A stretch of DNA of 64,000 bases, from contig NC_013791.2 in the NCBI RefSeq assembly GCF_000005825.2, positions 2,542,001 to 2,606,000 on the forward strand, given 5' to 3'. Under the pieces are notes generated by a model. It ran no database searches, was not told the DNA's origin, and saw only the letters and a program-made list of their open reading frames with translations. The first letter of the stretch is position 1, and each line of letters opens with the position of its first letter. This document shows, piece by piece, positions 7,588-16,478 of the stretch. The translations under genes were made by a program, and so were the position numbers. The stretch is from Alkalihalophilus pseudofirmus OF4. GTDB lineage: Bacteria > Bacillota > Bacilli > Bacillales > Bacillaceae_D.

Positions 7588-7947
7588 TTAAGAGTTTGCT
7601 GGTGCGCCTTCTTCAAACATTGTGTTGAAACGCTCATTAATATCTTCTTCTGTATAACCAGCTTGTCCTAGGCGAGTTGCAAAGTTTTTAGCCCATAATT
7701 GCAGACGTTGTGCCATTTTTGTATATTTTTTTGCTTCAGTTCCTTTTGTTTCTTTCGCACGGCCTTCAGCATTAGACATTACATTTTCCACGATAAATAA
7801 TGCTTTCCATAGCGTTTCCTCATCAAATTGCTCATGAGAGTCACCTAATTCTTTAATAACCTTTTGGTAATAACTGTTAAACTCTTTGAAAGGAATTTCT
7901 TCTTCCATATTTAGATACACTTGAATTTGCTCGTATAATGATTGCAT
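7588..7947 (-). CDS. Small soluble protein, unknown function
   Basis: The 119-residue product is mostly helical and acidic, with no membrane segment, no cysteine and no motif I recognise. The start ATG at 7945-7947 follows AAAGGAG at about ten bases. It lies between tRNA-Arg and a bacilliredoxin gene, each with its own signals, so the context gives no function. Codon use is like that of its neighbours. Confidence 0.75.
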   Translation of the reverse strand: MQSLYEQIQVYLNMEEEIPFKEFNSYYQKVIKELGDSHEQFDEETLWKALFIVENVMSNAEGRAKETKGTEAKKYTKMAQRLQLWAKNFATRLGQAGYTEEDINERFNTMFEEGAPANS

Positions 7948-8053
7948 GTCATGCCAACTCCTTTTTCTATTCTGGCTTATTATAGCATATTTCTAAAACT
8001 GAAGCGAAGCTTGATTTAGCGTTCGAGCTTTATATAAACGTATTACAAGTAAA

Positions 8054-8081
8054 TACAGCTGAAGCATCTGCTGCAGCTGTA
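8054..8081 (-). terminator. Hairpin after the bacilliredoxin gene
   Basis: A long near-perfect hairpin (TACAGCTG arms at 8054-8061 and 8074-8081, pairing almost to the centre) lies 28 bases past the bacilliredoxin stop. The following minus-strand tract is only moderately T-rich. Confidence 0.5.
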
Positions 8082-8108
8082 TAAAGTGTTCTTTTTAGCT
8101 TTAATCTA

Positions 8109-8534
8109 TTACTTACAATGTTGGTCAAATGCTTTTTCTAGCTTTTGAACAACTTGGATCGGCTCATGCCCTTCAATCTCATGACGTTCTACCATCATTT
8201 GAATCTCCCCATCCTTTAATAAGGCAAAAGAAGGAGATGACGGAGCATATCCTTTAAAGTATTCACGCGCTTTCGCAGTAGCTTCCTTATCTTGACCAGC
8301 AAAGACCGTTACAAAACGATCTGGAGTTGTTTCGTAGTTTTTCATGTAAGCTGCAGCAGGGCGAGCAATACCTCCGGCACAGCCGCATACAGAGTTCACC
8401 ATAACAAGAGTTGTGCCTTCTTCTTTCATAATTGTATCTACGTCCTCAGGTGATTTTAATTCCTTATAACCTGCTTCAACCATTTCTTTACGAGCTGTTT
8501 CAACGACATCATTCATATAGAAATTAAATTGCAT
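8109..8534 (-). CDS. brxB: Bacilliredoxin (BrxA/BrxB family, YqiW-like)
   Basis: A small thioredoxin-fold protein of 141 residues that removes bacillithiol from oxidised protein cysteines in the cytoplasm. The family's CGC active site is in [15 protein letters not shown] near residues 49-51, and [11 protein letters not shown] near residue 97 is the thioredoxin-like loop. GGAGGG lies eight bases before the ATG. Length is normal for the DUF1094 family. BrxA (YphP) and BrxB (YqiW) are close paralogs; YqiW is favoured because the B. subtilis yqiW gene lies in the same gene neighbourhood, so the symbol is tentative. Confidence 0.9.
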   Translation of the reverse strand: MQFNFYMNDVVETARKEMVEAGYKELKSPEDVDTIMKEEGTTLVMVNSVCGCAGGIARPAAAYMKNYETTPDRFVTVFAGQDKEATAKAREYFKGYAPSSPSFALLKDGEIQMMVERHEIEGHEPIQVVQKLEKAFDQHCK

Positions 8535-8619
8535 GAGTGTAACCCTCCAATAACATTGTTTCTTCTATTGTACCTGTTCCATTGTTAATGAACAACTGAA
8601 ATTGCTCATGCAAGCAAAA

Positions 8620-8651
8620 CAAAGGCTGATGAATAAAATCATCAGCCTTTG
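8620..8651 (-). terminator. Terminator of the zinc-binding lipoprotein gene
   Basis: A perfect 13-base stem (8620-8632 with 8639-8651) around a six-base loop is followed on the minus strand by TGTTTTGC, just past the znuA-like stop codon. Confidence 0.8.
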
Positions 8652-8667
8652 TGTACTCTAATTCCAA

Positions 8668-9750
8668 TTATTCAAGTGCTGTACGAAGCGATTCAATGTT
8701 CTTTCTCATTAAGCTGAAGTAATCTTCTTCATTTTCAACATCTTCAGCAACAAGCGCCTCTAGATTGTGGAGGTATAATGATTCAGCCCCCACTTCATCT
8801 TGAACAACCTCTGCCACTTTTGTGGAAATGTTCTGTTCATATAAAACATAATTCAACTCATATTCATTGGCAAAATTAATAATCTCTTGCAGTTGTCTTT
8901 GGGAAGGTTCGTTTGTAGGAGATAGCCCCGTAATTCCTACTTGATTCAAGCCGTATCGCTCCTCCCAGTAGCCGTAACCTGCATGGGAAACAAGAAAGGT
9001 ATCTTTATTAGCTTCTTCAGCCATTTGTGTAAACTCTGCATCTAATGCCTCAAGCTCTTCTTTTACCTCATTAAAATTAGCTGTAAAATACTCTTCCTGT
9101 TCTGGCATAAGCTCGATCAGTGTGGTCTTAATATTCTCTGCTAACGCAATGGAGAGAACAGGATCTAACCAAACATGCGGATCTTCATCGTGATTGTGGG
9201 CATGCTCGTGGTCATGATCTTCCTCGTGCCCTTGCTCTTCATGGTCATGGTCATGGTCTTCTTCATGCCCATGCTCTTCATGCTCGTGGTCATGGTCTTC
9301 CTCGTGTCCATGTTCTTCATGATCTCCATGAGATTGGTCATGGTCATAATCAATTAAATCAATACCCTCAGAGGCTTCAACGATTGTAACGTTCTCTTCT
9401 CCCACTGTATTGATTAAAGCATCCACAAACCCTTCAAGGCCTGCCCCGTTATAAATAAAGGCATCTCCTTCAGCCACTTCAATCATTTGACGTGCAGTTG
9501 GTTCAAATGTATGAGCATCTGCTCCTACTGGTACCATGTTTTGAACATCGACATACTCACCGCCGATTTTACGAGCAAAATCTTCTAGCGGAAAAATTGT
9601 CGTATAGATCTTTAAGGTTTCCTCCGTTACTTCAATTTCCTCATTTTCTTCTGATTCTCCAGACTCTTCTGCTTGATCCTGTCCCCCGCATGCTGCAAGA
9701 AACGTTGAAAGAACAAGTATTAGTGCAAACAAACTAGATTTTATCTTCAT
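8668..9750 (-). CDS. znuA: Zinc ABC transporter substrate-binding lipoprotein (ZnuA/AdcA type)
   Basis: This extracellular lipoprotein captures Zn(II) and hands it to an ABC importer. A signal peptide ends in the lipobox LAAC (Cys21). The cluster A-I fold has a metal-ligand His in ADAHTFEP (about residue 80), another in DPHVWLDP (about 192) and one in SHAGYGYW. Between them lies a His/Glu/Asp loop (about 136-191) containing three tandem 13-residue repeats, typical of zinc rather than manganese binders. The promoter carries two Zur boxes. The partner membrane and ATPase genes (znuB, znuC) are not next to it, so it is an orphan component or its partners lie elsewhere. The SD GAAAGGGG precedes the ATG. 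Confidence 0.9.
   Translation of the reverse strand: MKIKSSLFALILVLSTFLAACGGQDQAEESGESEENEEIEVTEETLKIYTTIFPLEDFARKIGGEYVDVQNMVPVGADAHTFEPTARQMIEVAEGDAFIYNGAGLEGFVDALINTVGEENVTIVEASEGIDLIDYDHDQSHGDHEEHGHEEDHDHEHEEHGHEEDHDHDHEEQGHEEDHDHEHAHNHDEDPHVWLDPVLSIALAENIKTTLIELMPEQEEYFTANFNEVKEELEALDAEFTQMAEEANKDTFLVSHAGYGYWEERYGLNQVGITGLSPTNEPSQRQLQEIINFANEYELNYVLYEQNISTKVAEVVQDEVGAESLYLHNLEALVAEDVENEEDYFSLMRKNIESLRTALE
9205..9321 (-). repeat. Three 39-bp tandem repeats coding the His-rich loop
   Basis: Three diverged 39-base units code three 13-residue copies of the pattern HEE(H/Q)GHEEDHDH(E/D) in the zinc-binding lipoprotein. The in-frame unit length allows copy number to vary without breaking the protein. 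Confidence 0.8.
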
Positions 9751-9762
9751 GACGTACCCCTT

Positions 9763-9822
9763 TCGTAACGATTACGTTTTATCACGATTATGAATTATAT
9801 CGGAATTACTACGATTTGTAAA
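9763..9822 (-). promoter_or_regulatory. Sigma-A promoter with two Zur boxes upstream of znuA
   Basis: On the minus strand -35 TTTACA (9817-9822) and a perfect -10 TATAAT (9794-9799) are 17 bases apart. A Zur-like box (plus-strand 9800-9814, TCGGAATTACTACGA) fills the spacer, and a second (9763-9777, TCGTAACGATTACGT) lies just before the ribosome site. Each differs from the Bacillus consensus TCGTAATNATTACGA at two positions. Zinc-bound Zur would block both polymerase binding and clearance. Confidence 0.8.
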
Positions 9823-9850
9823 GGTTTCTCATTGATTTTACGATAAACTT

Positions 9851-9884
9851 AAAAAAATAGCTGTGCACAGGCACAGCTATTTTT
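9851..9884 (-). terminator. Terminator of the secreted protein gene
   Basis: A stem of about 14 bases (9852-9866 with 9871-9884) with loop ACAG overlaps the stop codon of the 9884-10387 gene. It has A- and T-runs on both sides, so it could act in both directions. Confidence 0.85.
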
Positions 9885-10387
9885 TAGTCAACTTGCGGTT
9901 CAGCAGATGAAAGTGAATTCACTCGTTGTTGAAAGACTTTATTCAATTCCTCATAATGAGTAAAGATTTGCGGGAGAATGGTTGAAATCTTCTCTTCATC
10001 TCTCTCTTTAACTGCTTTCGTTAATTGTTTTTGTAAAAAGTGATGCTGCTCCTTCCATTCTTCTGATTTCACTTCTCCGTGAAGCAGCTCTCCACGCTTC
10101 TTAGCCTCGCTCAATTTTTTCATAAGCAAATCTCTTTCTGTGCGAATCATTTTCCATTGTTCTGCAGATTCCGGAGCAAACTTCTCTGTTAAAAGCTCAA
10201 AATAGAAATCTTTATGCACTCTCATATACTTGTGAAAATCCTTATGCTTTGCGTGATCTTTGTAGCAGTCACACTCTTTTGTCTCTGCCGCCTCTTCTGC
10301 ACTTACGATGTTCGAGAGCGGCCCTTGTACTACGACAAATACGACAAGTAATTGCATGATGATAAATAAACCATGGATCTTCTTCAT
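9884..10387 (-). CDS. Secreted or membrane-bound helical protein, unknown function
   Basis: The product of about 167 residues starts with a signal-peptide-like segment (hydrophobic to about residue 27, then SNIVSAEE), followed by CDC and a Lys/His-rich stretch, then long charged helices suggesting a coiled coil. No known domain is recognised. A TTG at 10390 and an ATG at 10387 are both possible starts behind AAAGGA; the ATG is reported. It stands alone between the znuA and bkd units. The Cys/His-rich N-terminal part beside a Zur-controlled gene might hint at metal binding, but that is speculation. Confidence 0.7.
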   Translation of the reverse strand: MKKIHGLFIIMQLLVVFVVVQGPLSNIVSAEEAAETKECDCYKDHAKHKDFHKYMRVHKDFYFELLTEKFAPESAEQWKMIRTERDLLMKKLSEAKKRGELLHGEVKSEEWKEQHHFLQKQLTKAVKERDEEKISTILPQIFTHYEELNKVFQQRVNSLSSAEPQVD

Positions 10388-10450
10388 CAAACAACATCCT
10401 TTCTATAGTGATTAGTCGTAGTATGAGCTAATTAAAAGTAAATAATGTAA

Positions 10451-10492
10451 AAAAGCTAGAAAGTAGGAGTGAAGTCCTTCTTTCTAGCTTTT
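10451..10492 (-). terminator. Terminator of the bkd operon
   Basis: A 13-base perfect stem (10451-10463 with 10480-10492) lies right after the bkdB stop and is followed by T-rich sequence on the minus strand. Confidence 0.8.
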
Positions 10493-10496
10493 AGTA

Positions 10497-11813
10497 TTAA
10501 TAAATGGATGTTGTATCTTCAGTCATATTTTCTAGAATTTCTTTTACTCGAGCTAAGAATCTTCCGCATACAAGCCCGTCAAGCACTCGGTGGTCTAGCG
10601 ATAAGCAAAGATTAACCATACTGCGGATCGCAATCATATCACCAGTAGGACTCTCTACCACTACAGGACGCTTTACAATCGATTCAATCGACAGAATCGC
10701 TGCTTGAGGATGGTTAATAATCGGTGTTGATAAAACCGATCCAAATGAACCTGTATTATTTACTGTGAAGGTGCCTCCCTGCATATCCGCTCCAGATAGC
10801 TTTCCGGTACGAACTTTCGTTGCAAGTTCTTGCACCTCACGGCCGATTCCTTTAATCGTTTTCTCATCAGCATGCTTGATAACCGGGACATAAAGCGCAT
10901 CATCGGTCGCCACAGCGATGGAGATATTAACATCTTTTTTCTGGATGATTTTATCTCCCGCCCACATTGAGTTTAATTGCGGGAATTCCTTTAAAGCTTC
11001 AACTGTTGCTTTAATAAAGAACGGCAGGAATGTTAGGTTAAATCCTTCTTTATGTTTAAATTCACCTTTTACACTATTACGGAAATGCACAAGATTTGTG
11101 ACATCCACTTCAACCATTGTCCAAGCATGAGGCGCTTCATGCTTACTTTTAACCATGTTCGCTGCGATCGCTTTACGAACACCAGAAACAGGGATTTCCA
11201 CATCACCAGCTGCCACAGGTATGTCCGCTTTATCAGCAGACGGCACTTGATTAGCTGAAGGTGCCTGCACTCCTTTAGATTCCGTACTTGTTTGGTTATT
11301 TTGTTTTGCTGCAACAGATTGCGCGGACTTTGGCTTGCTTGTCTGTCCTCCATTATCAATGACCTTTTGAATATCTTTGCGGGTAATTCTTCCGCCTTTA
11401 CCGCTGCCTTCAACTTGCGTTAAATCAATACCATGTTCTTGAGACATTTTTAGGACAGCAGGTGAATAACGAGCTTTTTGAGAAGTATCTGCTTGTTCTT
11501 TTGATGGCACAGTTTCTGTGCTTTCTGCTTTATCTGTTTCAACAGGTGCACTTGCTGCATCCGAAGATTCTTCACCTTCTACTTCAATCGTACAAACAGC
11601 CACACCAACTTCCACAGTCTCATCTTCTGCGACTAGAAGTTCTTTAATCGTACCCGTATAAGAAGACGGAACTTCAGCATTTACTTTATCTGTCATCACT
11701 TCTGCAAGTGGATCGTATTTATTTACCTTGTCGCCTGGTTGAACGAGCCATTTACTAATCGTACCTTCTGTTACACTCTCACCAAGCTGCGGCATTGTAA
11801 TTTCAGTAGCCAT
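10497..11813 (-). CDS. bkdB: Branched-chain 2-oxoacid dehydrogenase E2 (dihydrolipoyl transacylase)
   Basis: This is the core of the branched-chain 2-oxoacid dehydrogenase complex, moving acyl groups from lipoamide to CoA. Domains in order: one lipoyl domain with the modified Lys in VMTDKVNAE (about residue 44), a linker, a subunit-binding domain (YSPAVLKMSQEHGIDL, about 120-155), and the acyltransferase domain with HRVLDG near the C-terminus. The frame is open further upstream, but the ATG at 11811-11813 follows GGAGGG by six bases and starts MATEITMPQLGE, as in homologs (438 residues). It is the last gene of the bkd operon. Confidence 0.95.
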   Translation of the reverse strand: MATEITMPQLGESVTEGTISKWLVQPGDKVNKYDPLAEVMTDKVNAEVPSSYTGTIKELLVAEDETVEVGVAVCTIEVEGEESSDAASAPVETDKAESTETVPSKEQADTSQKARYSPAVLKMSQEHGIDLTQVEGSGKGGRITRKDIQKVIDNGGQTSKPKSAQSVAAKQNNQTSTESKGVQAPSANQVPSADKADIPVAAGDVEIPVSGVRKAIAANMVKSKHEAPHAWTMVEVDVTNLVHFRNSVKGEFKHKEGFNLTFLPFFIKATVEALKEFPQLNSMWAGDKIIQKKDVNISIAVATDDALYVPVIKHADEKTIKGIGREVQELATKVRTGKLSGADMQGGTFTVNNTGSFGSVLSTPIINHPQAAILSIESIVKRPVVVESPTGDMIAIRSMVNLCLSLDHRVLDGLVCGRFLARVKEILENMTEDTTSIY

Positions 11814-11826
11814 AGGATCCCTCCGA

Positions 11827-12810
11827 TTAGAATTCTGCAAGCTCGCGCATTGCTTTTTCAACTTTATCTGGGTTAATCATAAAGTATTTTTCCATAGTAG
11901 GTGCATAAGGCATTGCAGGTACATCTGGTCCTGCAAGACGCTGGACAGGTGCATCAAGATCAAATAAGCAATGTTCAGCGATAATAGCAGCTACCTCACC
12001 CATAATGCTGCCTTCTTTATTATCTTCTGTCACAAGAAGTACTTTACCTGTCTTACTAGCCGCTTCAATGATTGCTTCTTTATCAAGTGGATAAACCGTA
12101 CGTAAATCAAGAACATGAGCTGAAATACCATCTTTCTCAAGACGTTCTGCTGCTTGAAGAGCAAAATGTACGGAAAGACCATATGTAATGACGGTAATGT
12201 CATCACCTTCACGTTTCACATCCGCTTTACCAATCGGCAGTGTGTAGTCCTCTTCTGGAACTTCACCTTTAATCAAACGGTATGCGCGTTTATGTTCAAA
12301 GAATAGAACTGGATCTTCATCACGAATGGCTGCTTTTAACAAACCTTTCACATCATATGGAGTGGAAGGCATTACAATTTTTAAGCCAGGAACACTTGCA
12401 AAAATAGCCTCCACAGATTGTGAATGATAAAGTGCACCATGTACGCCGCCGCCATAAGGGGCACGAATGGTGATTGGACAATTCCAATCATTATTTGAGC
12501 GATAACGAATTTTGGCTGCTTCTGAAATGATTTGGTTGACTGCAGGCATAATAAAATCTGCAAACTGCATCTCAGCAACAGGTCTCATTCCATACATTGC
12601 CGCACCAATTCCTACACCAGCAATAGCTGACTCTGCAAGCGGTGTATCAATAACACGCTCTTCTCCAAACTTTTCATAAAGACCATTCGTTGCTCGGAAT
12701 ACCCCGCCGCGAGCACCAACATCCTCACCAAGTACAAATACTTTTTCATCGCGCTCCATCTCTTCTTTAAGCGCTAATGTTACAGCTTCGATATATGAAA
12801 TAACTGCCAT
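11827..12810 (-). CDS. bkdAB: Branched-chain 2-oxoacid dehydrogenase E1 beta subunit
   Basis: The 327-residue beta half of the thiamine-pyrophosphate decarboxylase that starts branched-chain 2-oxoacid oxidation. The N-terminal transketolase-like pyrimidine-binding fold includes VLGEDVGARGGVFRAT and TPLAESAIAGVGIGAAMYG; the C-terminal domain has the regulatory-type VLLVTEDN block. Length is full. It starts 13 bases downstream of bkdAA behind a G-rich ribosome site and ends 13 bases before bkdB, so the three are translated together. Acyl-CoA products can prime branched-chain fatty acids. Confidence 0.95.
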   Translation of the reverse strand: MAVISYIEAVTLALKEEMERDEKVFVLGEDVGARGGVFRATNGLYEKFGEERVIDTPLAESAIAGVGIGAAMYGMRPVAEMQFADFIMPAVNQIISEAAKIRYRSNNDWNCPITIRAPYGGGVHGALYHSQSVEAIFASVPGLKIVMPSTPYDVKGLLKAAIRDEDPVLFFEHKRAYRLIKGEVPEEDYTLPIGKADVKREGDDITVITYGLSVHFALQAAERLEKDGISAHVLDLRTVYPLDKEAIIEAASKTGKVLLVTEDNKEGSIMGEVAAIIAEHCLFDLDAPVQRLAGPDVPAMPYAPTMEKYFMINPDKVEKAMRELAEF

Positions 12811-12825
12811 GAGAAATCCCCCCTT

Positions 12826-13818
12826 CTATTCTGCGTACACGTGCTTCATCGCACTTTCTGGATCAGCATACGGTGCGTTCTCCGCATACTCTGTCGCATC
12901 ATTAACAATCTTAGCTACGCGTTTTTCCATCTCTTCAAGTGATTGATCTGTTAGAAGACCCACTTCGCGTAAATATTCAGCAAAAGTAATAATCGAGTCG
13001 AGCTTCTTCGCTTCTTCTACCTCTTCACGAGAGCGGTATGCACGATCGTCATCATCACTAGAGTGAGGAGTTAGACGATAAGATACTGTCTCGATTAAAG
13101 AAGGACCTTCCCCTCTGCGTCCGCGATCTGCAGCTTCTTTAACAGCCGCATACACAGCTAGTGGATCATTTCCGTCTACTGTTACACCAGGCATACCATA
13201 ACCAATAGCACGATCAGATACTTTTTCACATGCTAATTGCTTCTCGATTGGTACTGAGATGGCATATTTATTATTTTCACACATTAAAACAACCGGCAGT
13301 TTGTGGACTCCAGCGAAGTTTGCTCCTTCATGGAAATCTCCTTGGTTAGAAGACCCTTCACCAAATGTTGTAAAGGTAACAAAATCTTCACCCTGCATTT
13401 TTCCTGCAAGTGCAATCCCAACAGCATGAGGAACTTGTGTCGTAACAGGAGATGAACCAGTAACAATACGGTTTTTCTTTTGACCAAAGTGACCTGGCAT
13501 TTGACGACCGCCAGAGTTTGGATCTTCTGCCTTTGCAAAACCTGAAAGCATCAAGTCCGTAGCTGTCATTCCAAATGTCAATACTACCCCCATATCGCGG
13601 TAGTATGGCAGGATATAATCCTTCTCACGATCAAGCGCAAATGCAGCACCCACTTGTGCCGCCTCTTGTCCTTGACAAGAGATTACAAAGGGAATTTTAC
13701 CTGCTCGGTTTAATAACCACATACGCTCGTCAATTTTACGTGCTAAAAGCATTGTTTCATACATTTCTAACACCTTTTCATCAGAGAGCCCTAATGATTG
13801 ATGACGATTTTCAGCCAT
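12826..13818 (-). CDS. bkdAA: Branched-chain 2-oxoacid dehydrogenase E1 alpha subunit
   Basis: The alpha subunit of E1, which binds thiamine pyrophosphate. Visible blocks are LLARKIDERMWLLNRAGKI near the N-terminus, the TPP/metal motif GEGSSNQGDFHEGANFAGVHKLPVV (reduced here to its key residues Gly-Glu-Gly and Asn) around residue 155-180, and the phosphorylation-loop region YRLTPHSSDDDD. Length 330 is normal. The start ATG follows AAAGGAGG. It is adjacent to lpdV and bkdAB in one operon. Confidence 0.95.
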   Translation of the reverse strand: MAENRHQSLGLSDEKVLEMYETMLLARKIDERMWLLNRAGKIPFVISCQGQEAAQVGAAFALDREKDYILPYYRDMGVVLTFGMTATDLMLSGFAKAEDPNSGGRQMPGHFGQKKNRIVTGSSPVTTQVPHAVGIALAGKMQGEDFVTFTTFGEGSSNQGDFHEGANFAGVHKLPVVLMCENNKYAISVPIEKQLACEKVSDRAIGYGMPGVTVDGNDPLAVYAAVKEAADRGRRGEGPSLIETVSYRLTPHSSDDDDRAYRSREEVEEAKKLDSIITFAEYLREVGLLTDQSLEEMEKRVAKIVNDATEYAENAPYADPESAMKHVYAE

Positions 13819-13846
13819 TGTATTTCCTCCTTTTAAACGAAGTGAA

Positions 13847-15268
13847 TTAAGAGTGTATTGCTTTGCCTTCTACTGCTAACGCTGCCTCTCCGATAACTTC
13901 TGAGAGTGTCGGGTGTGGGTGAATCGTATGAGCCACTTCAAAATGAGCAGCATCAAGAACTTTAGCAAGTGCCGCTTCTGAAATCATATCTGTTACATGC
14001 GGTCCGATCATATGAACCCCAAGCACATCATCATTATCAGCATCTGCAATAATTTTCACAAAGCCATCTGTTTCACCAAATACAAGTGCTTTTCCAATTG
14101 CTTTAAACGGGAATTGTCCGATTTTTACGTTATGTCCGCGTTTTTTGGCTTCTTCCTCAGTGATGCCTACACTTGCCATTTCAGGATGGCTGTAGATACA
14201 CTTAGATACCGTATCATAATCGATCGGGTCAGGATTTTTCCTTGCTATGTGATCCACTGCAATAATCCCTTCATGAGAAGCAACGTGAGCTAATTGCAAT
14301 CCTCCGATCACATCTCCAATCGCGTAAATATGAGATTCTTTTGTTTGATAGAACTCATTAACTAAGATAACACCGTTTTCTACTTGAATATCAGTGTTCT
14401 CAAGTCCGATATCTTTTACATTTGCCGTTCGTCCTACGGAAACAAGAAGTTTCTCTGCAGTAAAGGTTTCTTCTTTCCCATTAACATCTGCCTTAATGGA
14501 AACGCTGTCACCTTTTTCAATCGTGTCCGCCATTACTTTAGCATTTGTAACGATTTTAATACCTTTTTTCTTTAAAATTTTCGCAGCTTCTTTTGAAATG
14601 TCTTTATCTTCAGTAGGGAGAATCTGCGCTCCATATTCAATCACTGTTACGTCTACGCCAAAGTCATGCAGCATTGAAGCCCATTCAATCCCAATAACTC
14701 CGCCACCTACAATCAGGATTGATGCAGGAAGTGTTTCAAGCTGCAGAGCCTCATCGGAAGTAAGGACATGGGTCCCATCTATTTCAAGCCCTGGCAATGT
14801 ACGTGGAGATGACCCTGTAGCAACAATAACGTTTTGAGGGATCAGCATCATATTTTCATCCCCATTTGCCATTTCAACTGAGATGGTTCCTGGTGTAGGA
14901 GAGAAAATAGAAGGACCTAAAATACGGCCTGTTCCTTCGAAAACATCGATCTTCCCTTTTTTCATGAGATGTTGTACACCTCGGTGTAATTGATCTACAA
15001 TACTTTCTTTACGATTTTGGACTTTTGTGAAATCAAGAGATACTTCACCTGTCTGTACACCAAAATCATCAGCGCGTTTAGCTGTCTCAAATACCTCGGC
15101 GCTTCTAAGCAACGCCTTACTCGGTATACATCCTTTATGTAAGCAAGTGCCTCCAAGCTTTTCTTTTTCTACCACTGCTACTTTTAAGCCATGCTGAGCA
15201 GCACGGATGGCGGCTACGTAACCGCCAGTCCCTGCACCTAGTACGACAAGATCATATTCTTCAGCCAT
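13847..15268 (-). CDS. lpdV: Dihydrolipoyl dehydrogenase (E3) of the branched-chain complex
   Basis: This FAD enzyme reoxidises the lipoyl arms of BkdB, passing electrons to NAD. It has the N-terminal FAD motif VLGAGTGGYVAA, the redox disulfide in GGTCLHKGCIPSK (about residue 40-50), the NAD motif GGGVIGIEWASML, the second FAD motif with YAIGDV, and the C-terminal dimer domain with HPHPTLSE carrying the active-site His. A GTG nine bases earlier opens the frame, but the ATG at 15266-15268 sits eight bases behind AAAGGAG (473 residues). Being inside the bkd operon marks it as LpdV and not the pyruvate dehydrogenase E3. Confidence 0.95.
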   Translation of the reverse strand: MAEEYDLVVLGAGTGGYVAAIRAAQHGLKVAVVEKEKLGGTCLHKGCIPSKALLRSAEVFETAKRADDFGVQTGEVSLDFTKVQNRKESIVDQLHRGVQHLMKKGKIDVFEGTGRILGPSIFSPTPGTISVEMANGDENMMLIPQNVIVATGSSPRTLPGLEIDGTHVLTSDEALQLETLPASILIVGGGVIGIEWASMLHDFGVDVTVIEYGAQILPTEDKDISKEAAKILKKKGIKIVTNAKVMADTIEKGDSVSIKADVNGKEETFTAEKLLVSVGRTANVKDIGLENTDIQVENGVILVNEFYQTKESHIYAIGDVIGGLQLAHVASHEGIIAVDHIARKNPDPIDYDTVSKCIYSHPEMASVGITEEEAKKRGHNVKIGQFPFKAIGKALVFGETDGFVKIIADADNDDVLGVHMIGPHVTDMISEAALAKVLDAAHFEVAHTIHPHPTLSEVIGEAALAVEGKAIHS

Positions 15269-15328
15269 CCTATTCACTCCTTTATTTCAGGTAAATCTTT
15301 TTCATTTAAATCTTTTTCACATAAAGAT

Positions 15329-16423
15329 TTATCTGCGAGAAATAATGCTGTGACCATTTTGCAGGAATTGACGGCGAGAGCGACGCATGCGTTCAATTCT
15401 TTCTTCTGCCATGCGGTCAGCTGCTTTATAAGTTGGCAGATGATCACGTTTAGCAATCTCAAATACTTTTGCTACATTATCATAAATTCCTTCAACTTTT
15501 TTCATTGCACGATCACGGTTATACCCATTTAATTCATCGGCAACATTAATTACACCGCCAGCATTAATCACATAGTCTGGTGCATAAGCAATACCCATTT
15601 CATGAATTAAGTTCCCGTGACGCTCTTCTTTCAATTGATTATTAGCAGCCCCAGCAATCACTTTTGCTTTTAACTGTGGAATCGTTTGATCATTGATGAT
15701 AGCACCTAGAGCACATGGAGCGAAAATATCACAATCTACCCCGTAAATATCATTTACATCTACTGCCTTAGCACCGAAATCATTTACAGCACGCTCTACA
15801 GATTCTTTATGGATATCGGTTACAATCAGGTTCGCACCTTCTTCATGCAAATGTCTGCATAGATTATAAGATACGTTTCCTACGCCTTGAACGGCTACCG
15901 TTTTCCCTGCTAAATCATCTGTACCAAATGCTTCCTTAGCAGCTGCCTTCATCCCCACGTATACTCCGTATGCAGTTACTGGTGATGGGTTTCCTGATGA
16001 ACCAAAAGCAGGAGAAATACCTGTTACATAATCTGTCTCATCATGAATAATATCCATATCTTGTACAGTTGTTCCAACGTCTTCAGCTGTAATGTAGCGA
16101 CCATTTAACCCTTGAATATATCGGCCAAACGCACGGAACATTTCTTCGTTCTTATCTTTACGAGGATCTCCGATAATAACTGTCTTACCGCCGCCTAAAT
16201 TTAATCCTGCAGCTGCATTCTTATATGTCATTCCACGAGCTAAGCGAAGTGCATCTTCAAAAGCATCTGCTTCCGTGTCATACATCCACATTCTTGTTCC
16301 ACCCAAAGCTGGACCAAGAGTCGTATCATGAATAGCGATAATGGCTTTTAGGCCTGATAATTTATCTTGACATACAACCACTTGTTCGTAGTCGTGAAAT
16401 TCCATATCTTTAAAAAGTTCCAT
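15329..16423 (-). CDS. bcd: Leucine/branched-chain amino acid dehydrogenase
   Basis: This NAD-dependent enzyme deaminates leucine, valine and isoleucine to 2-oxoacids, the substrates of the Bkd complex. The Glu/Leu/Phe/Val dehydrogenase fold is clear: [15 protein letters not shown], catalytic Lys in [17 protein letters not shown] (about residue 80), Asp in AEDVGTT, and the NAD motif [12 protein letters not shown]. Length 364 is typical and the C-terminus ends [12 protein letters not shown] as in homologs. GAGGAGG precedes the ATG. It is the first gene after the sigma-54 promoter. In B. subtilis buk lies between bcd and lpdV; here only about 60 bases separate them. Confidence 0.95.
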   Translation of the reverse strand: MELFKDMEFHDYEQVVVCQDKLSGLKAIIAIHDTTLGPALGGTRMWMYDTEADAFEDALRLARGMTYKNAAAGLNLGGGKTVIIGDPRKDKNEEMFRAFGRYIQGLNGRYITAEDVGTTVQDMDIIHDETDYVTGISPAFGSSGNPSPVTAYGVYVGMKAAAKEAFGTDDLAGKTVAVQGVGNVSYNLCRHLHEEGANLIVTDIHKESVERAVNDFGAKAVDVNDIYGVDCDIFAPCALGAIINDQTIPQLKAKVIAGAANNQLKEERHGNLIHEMGIAYAPDYVINAGGVINVADELNGYNRDRAMKKVEGIYDNVAKVFEIAKRDHLPTYKAADRMAEERIERMRRSRRQFLQNGHSIISRR

Positions 16424-16478
16424 CTTACATCCTCCTCAAATACAAATAAACTCATTTGTTCATGCTACTTACTAGTAT

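Noticed and set aside
9205-9321. Regular repeats as a possible CRISPR array
   Set aside because: The units are contiguous, in frame and code His-rich protein; there are no spacers and no cas genes.
9165-9357. Open frames rich in Met/Thr/Lys (minus strand) or Val/Met/Phe (plus strand) over the lipoprotein gene
   Set aside because: They are shadows of the His/Asp/Glu repeat codons in other frames.
14394-14837. A 147-codon plus-strand open frame opposite lpdV
   Set aside because: It is an antisense shadow of a conserved enzyme gene; composition is not protein-like and there is no ribosome site.
15274-15462. Possible remnant of buk between bcd and lpdV
   Set aside because: The frame overlaps the conserved C-terminus of bcd in another frame; its translation shows no kinase motif.
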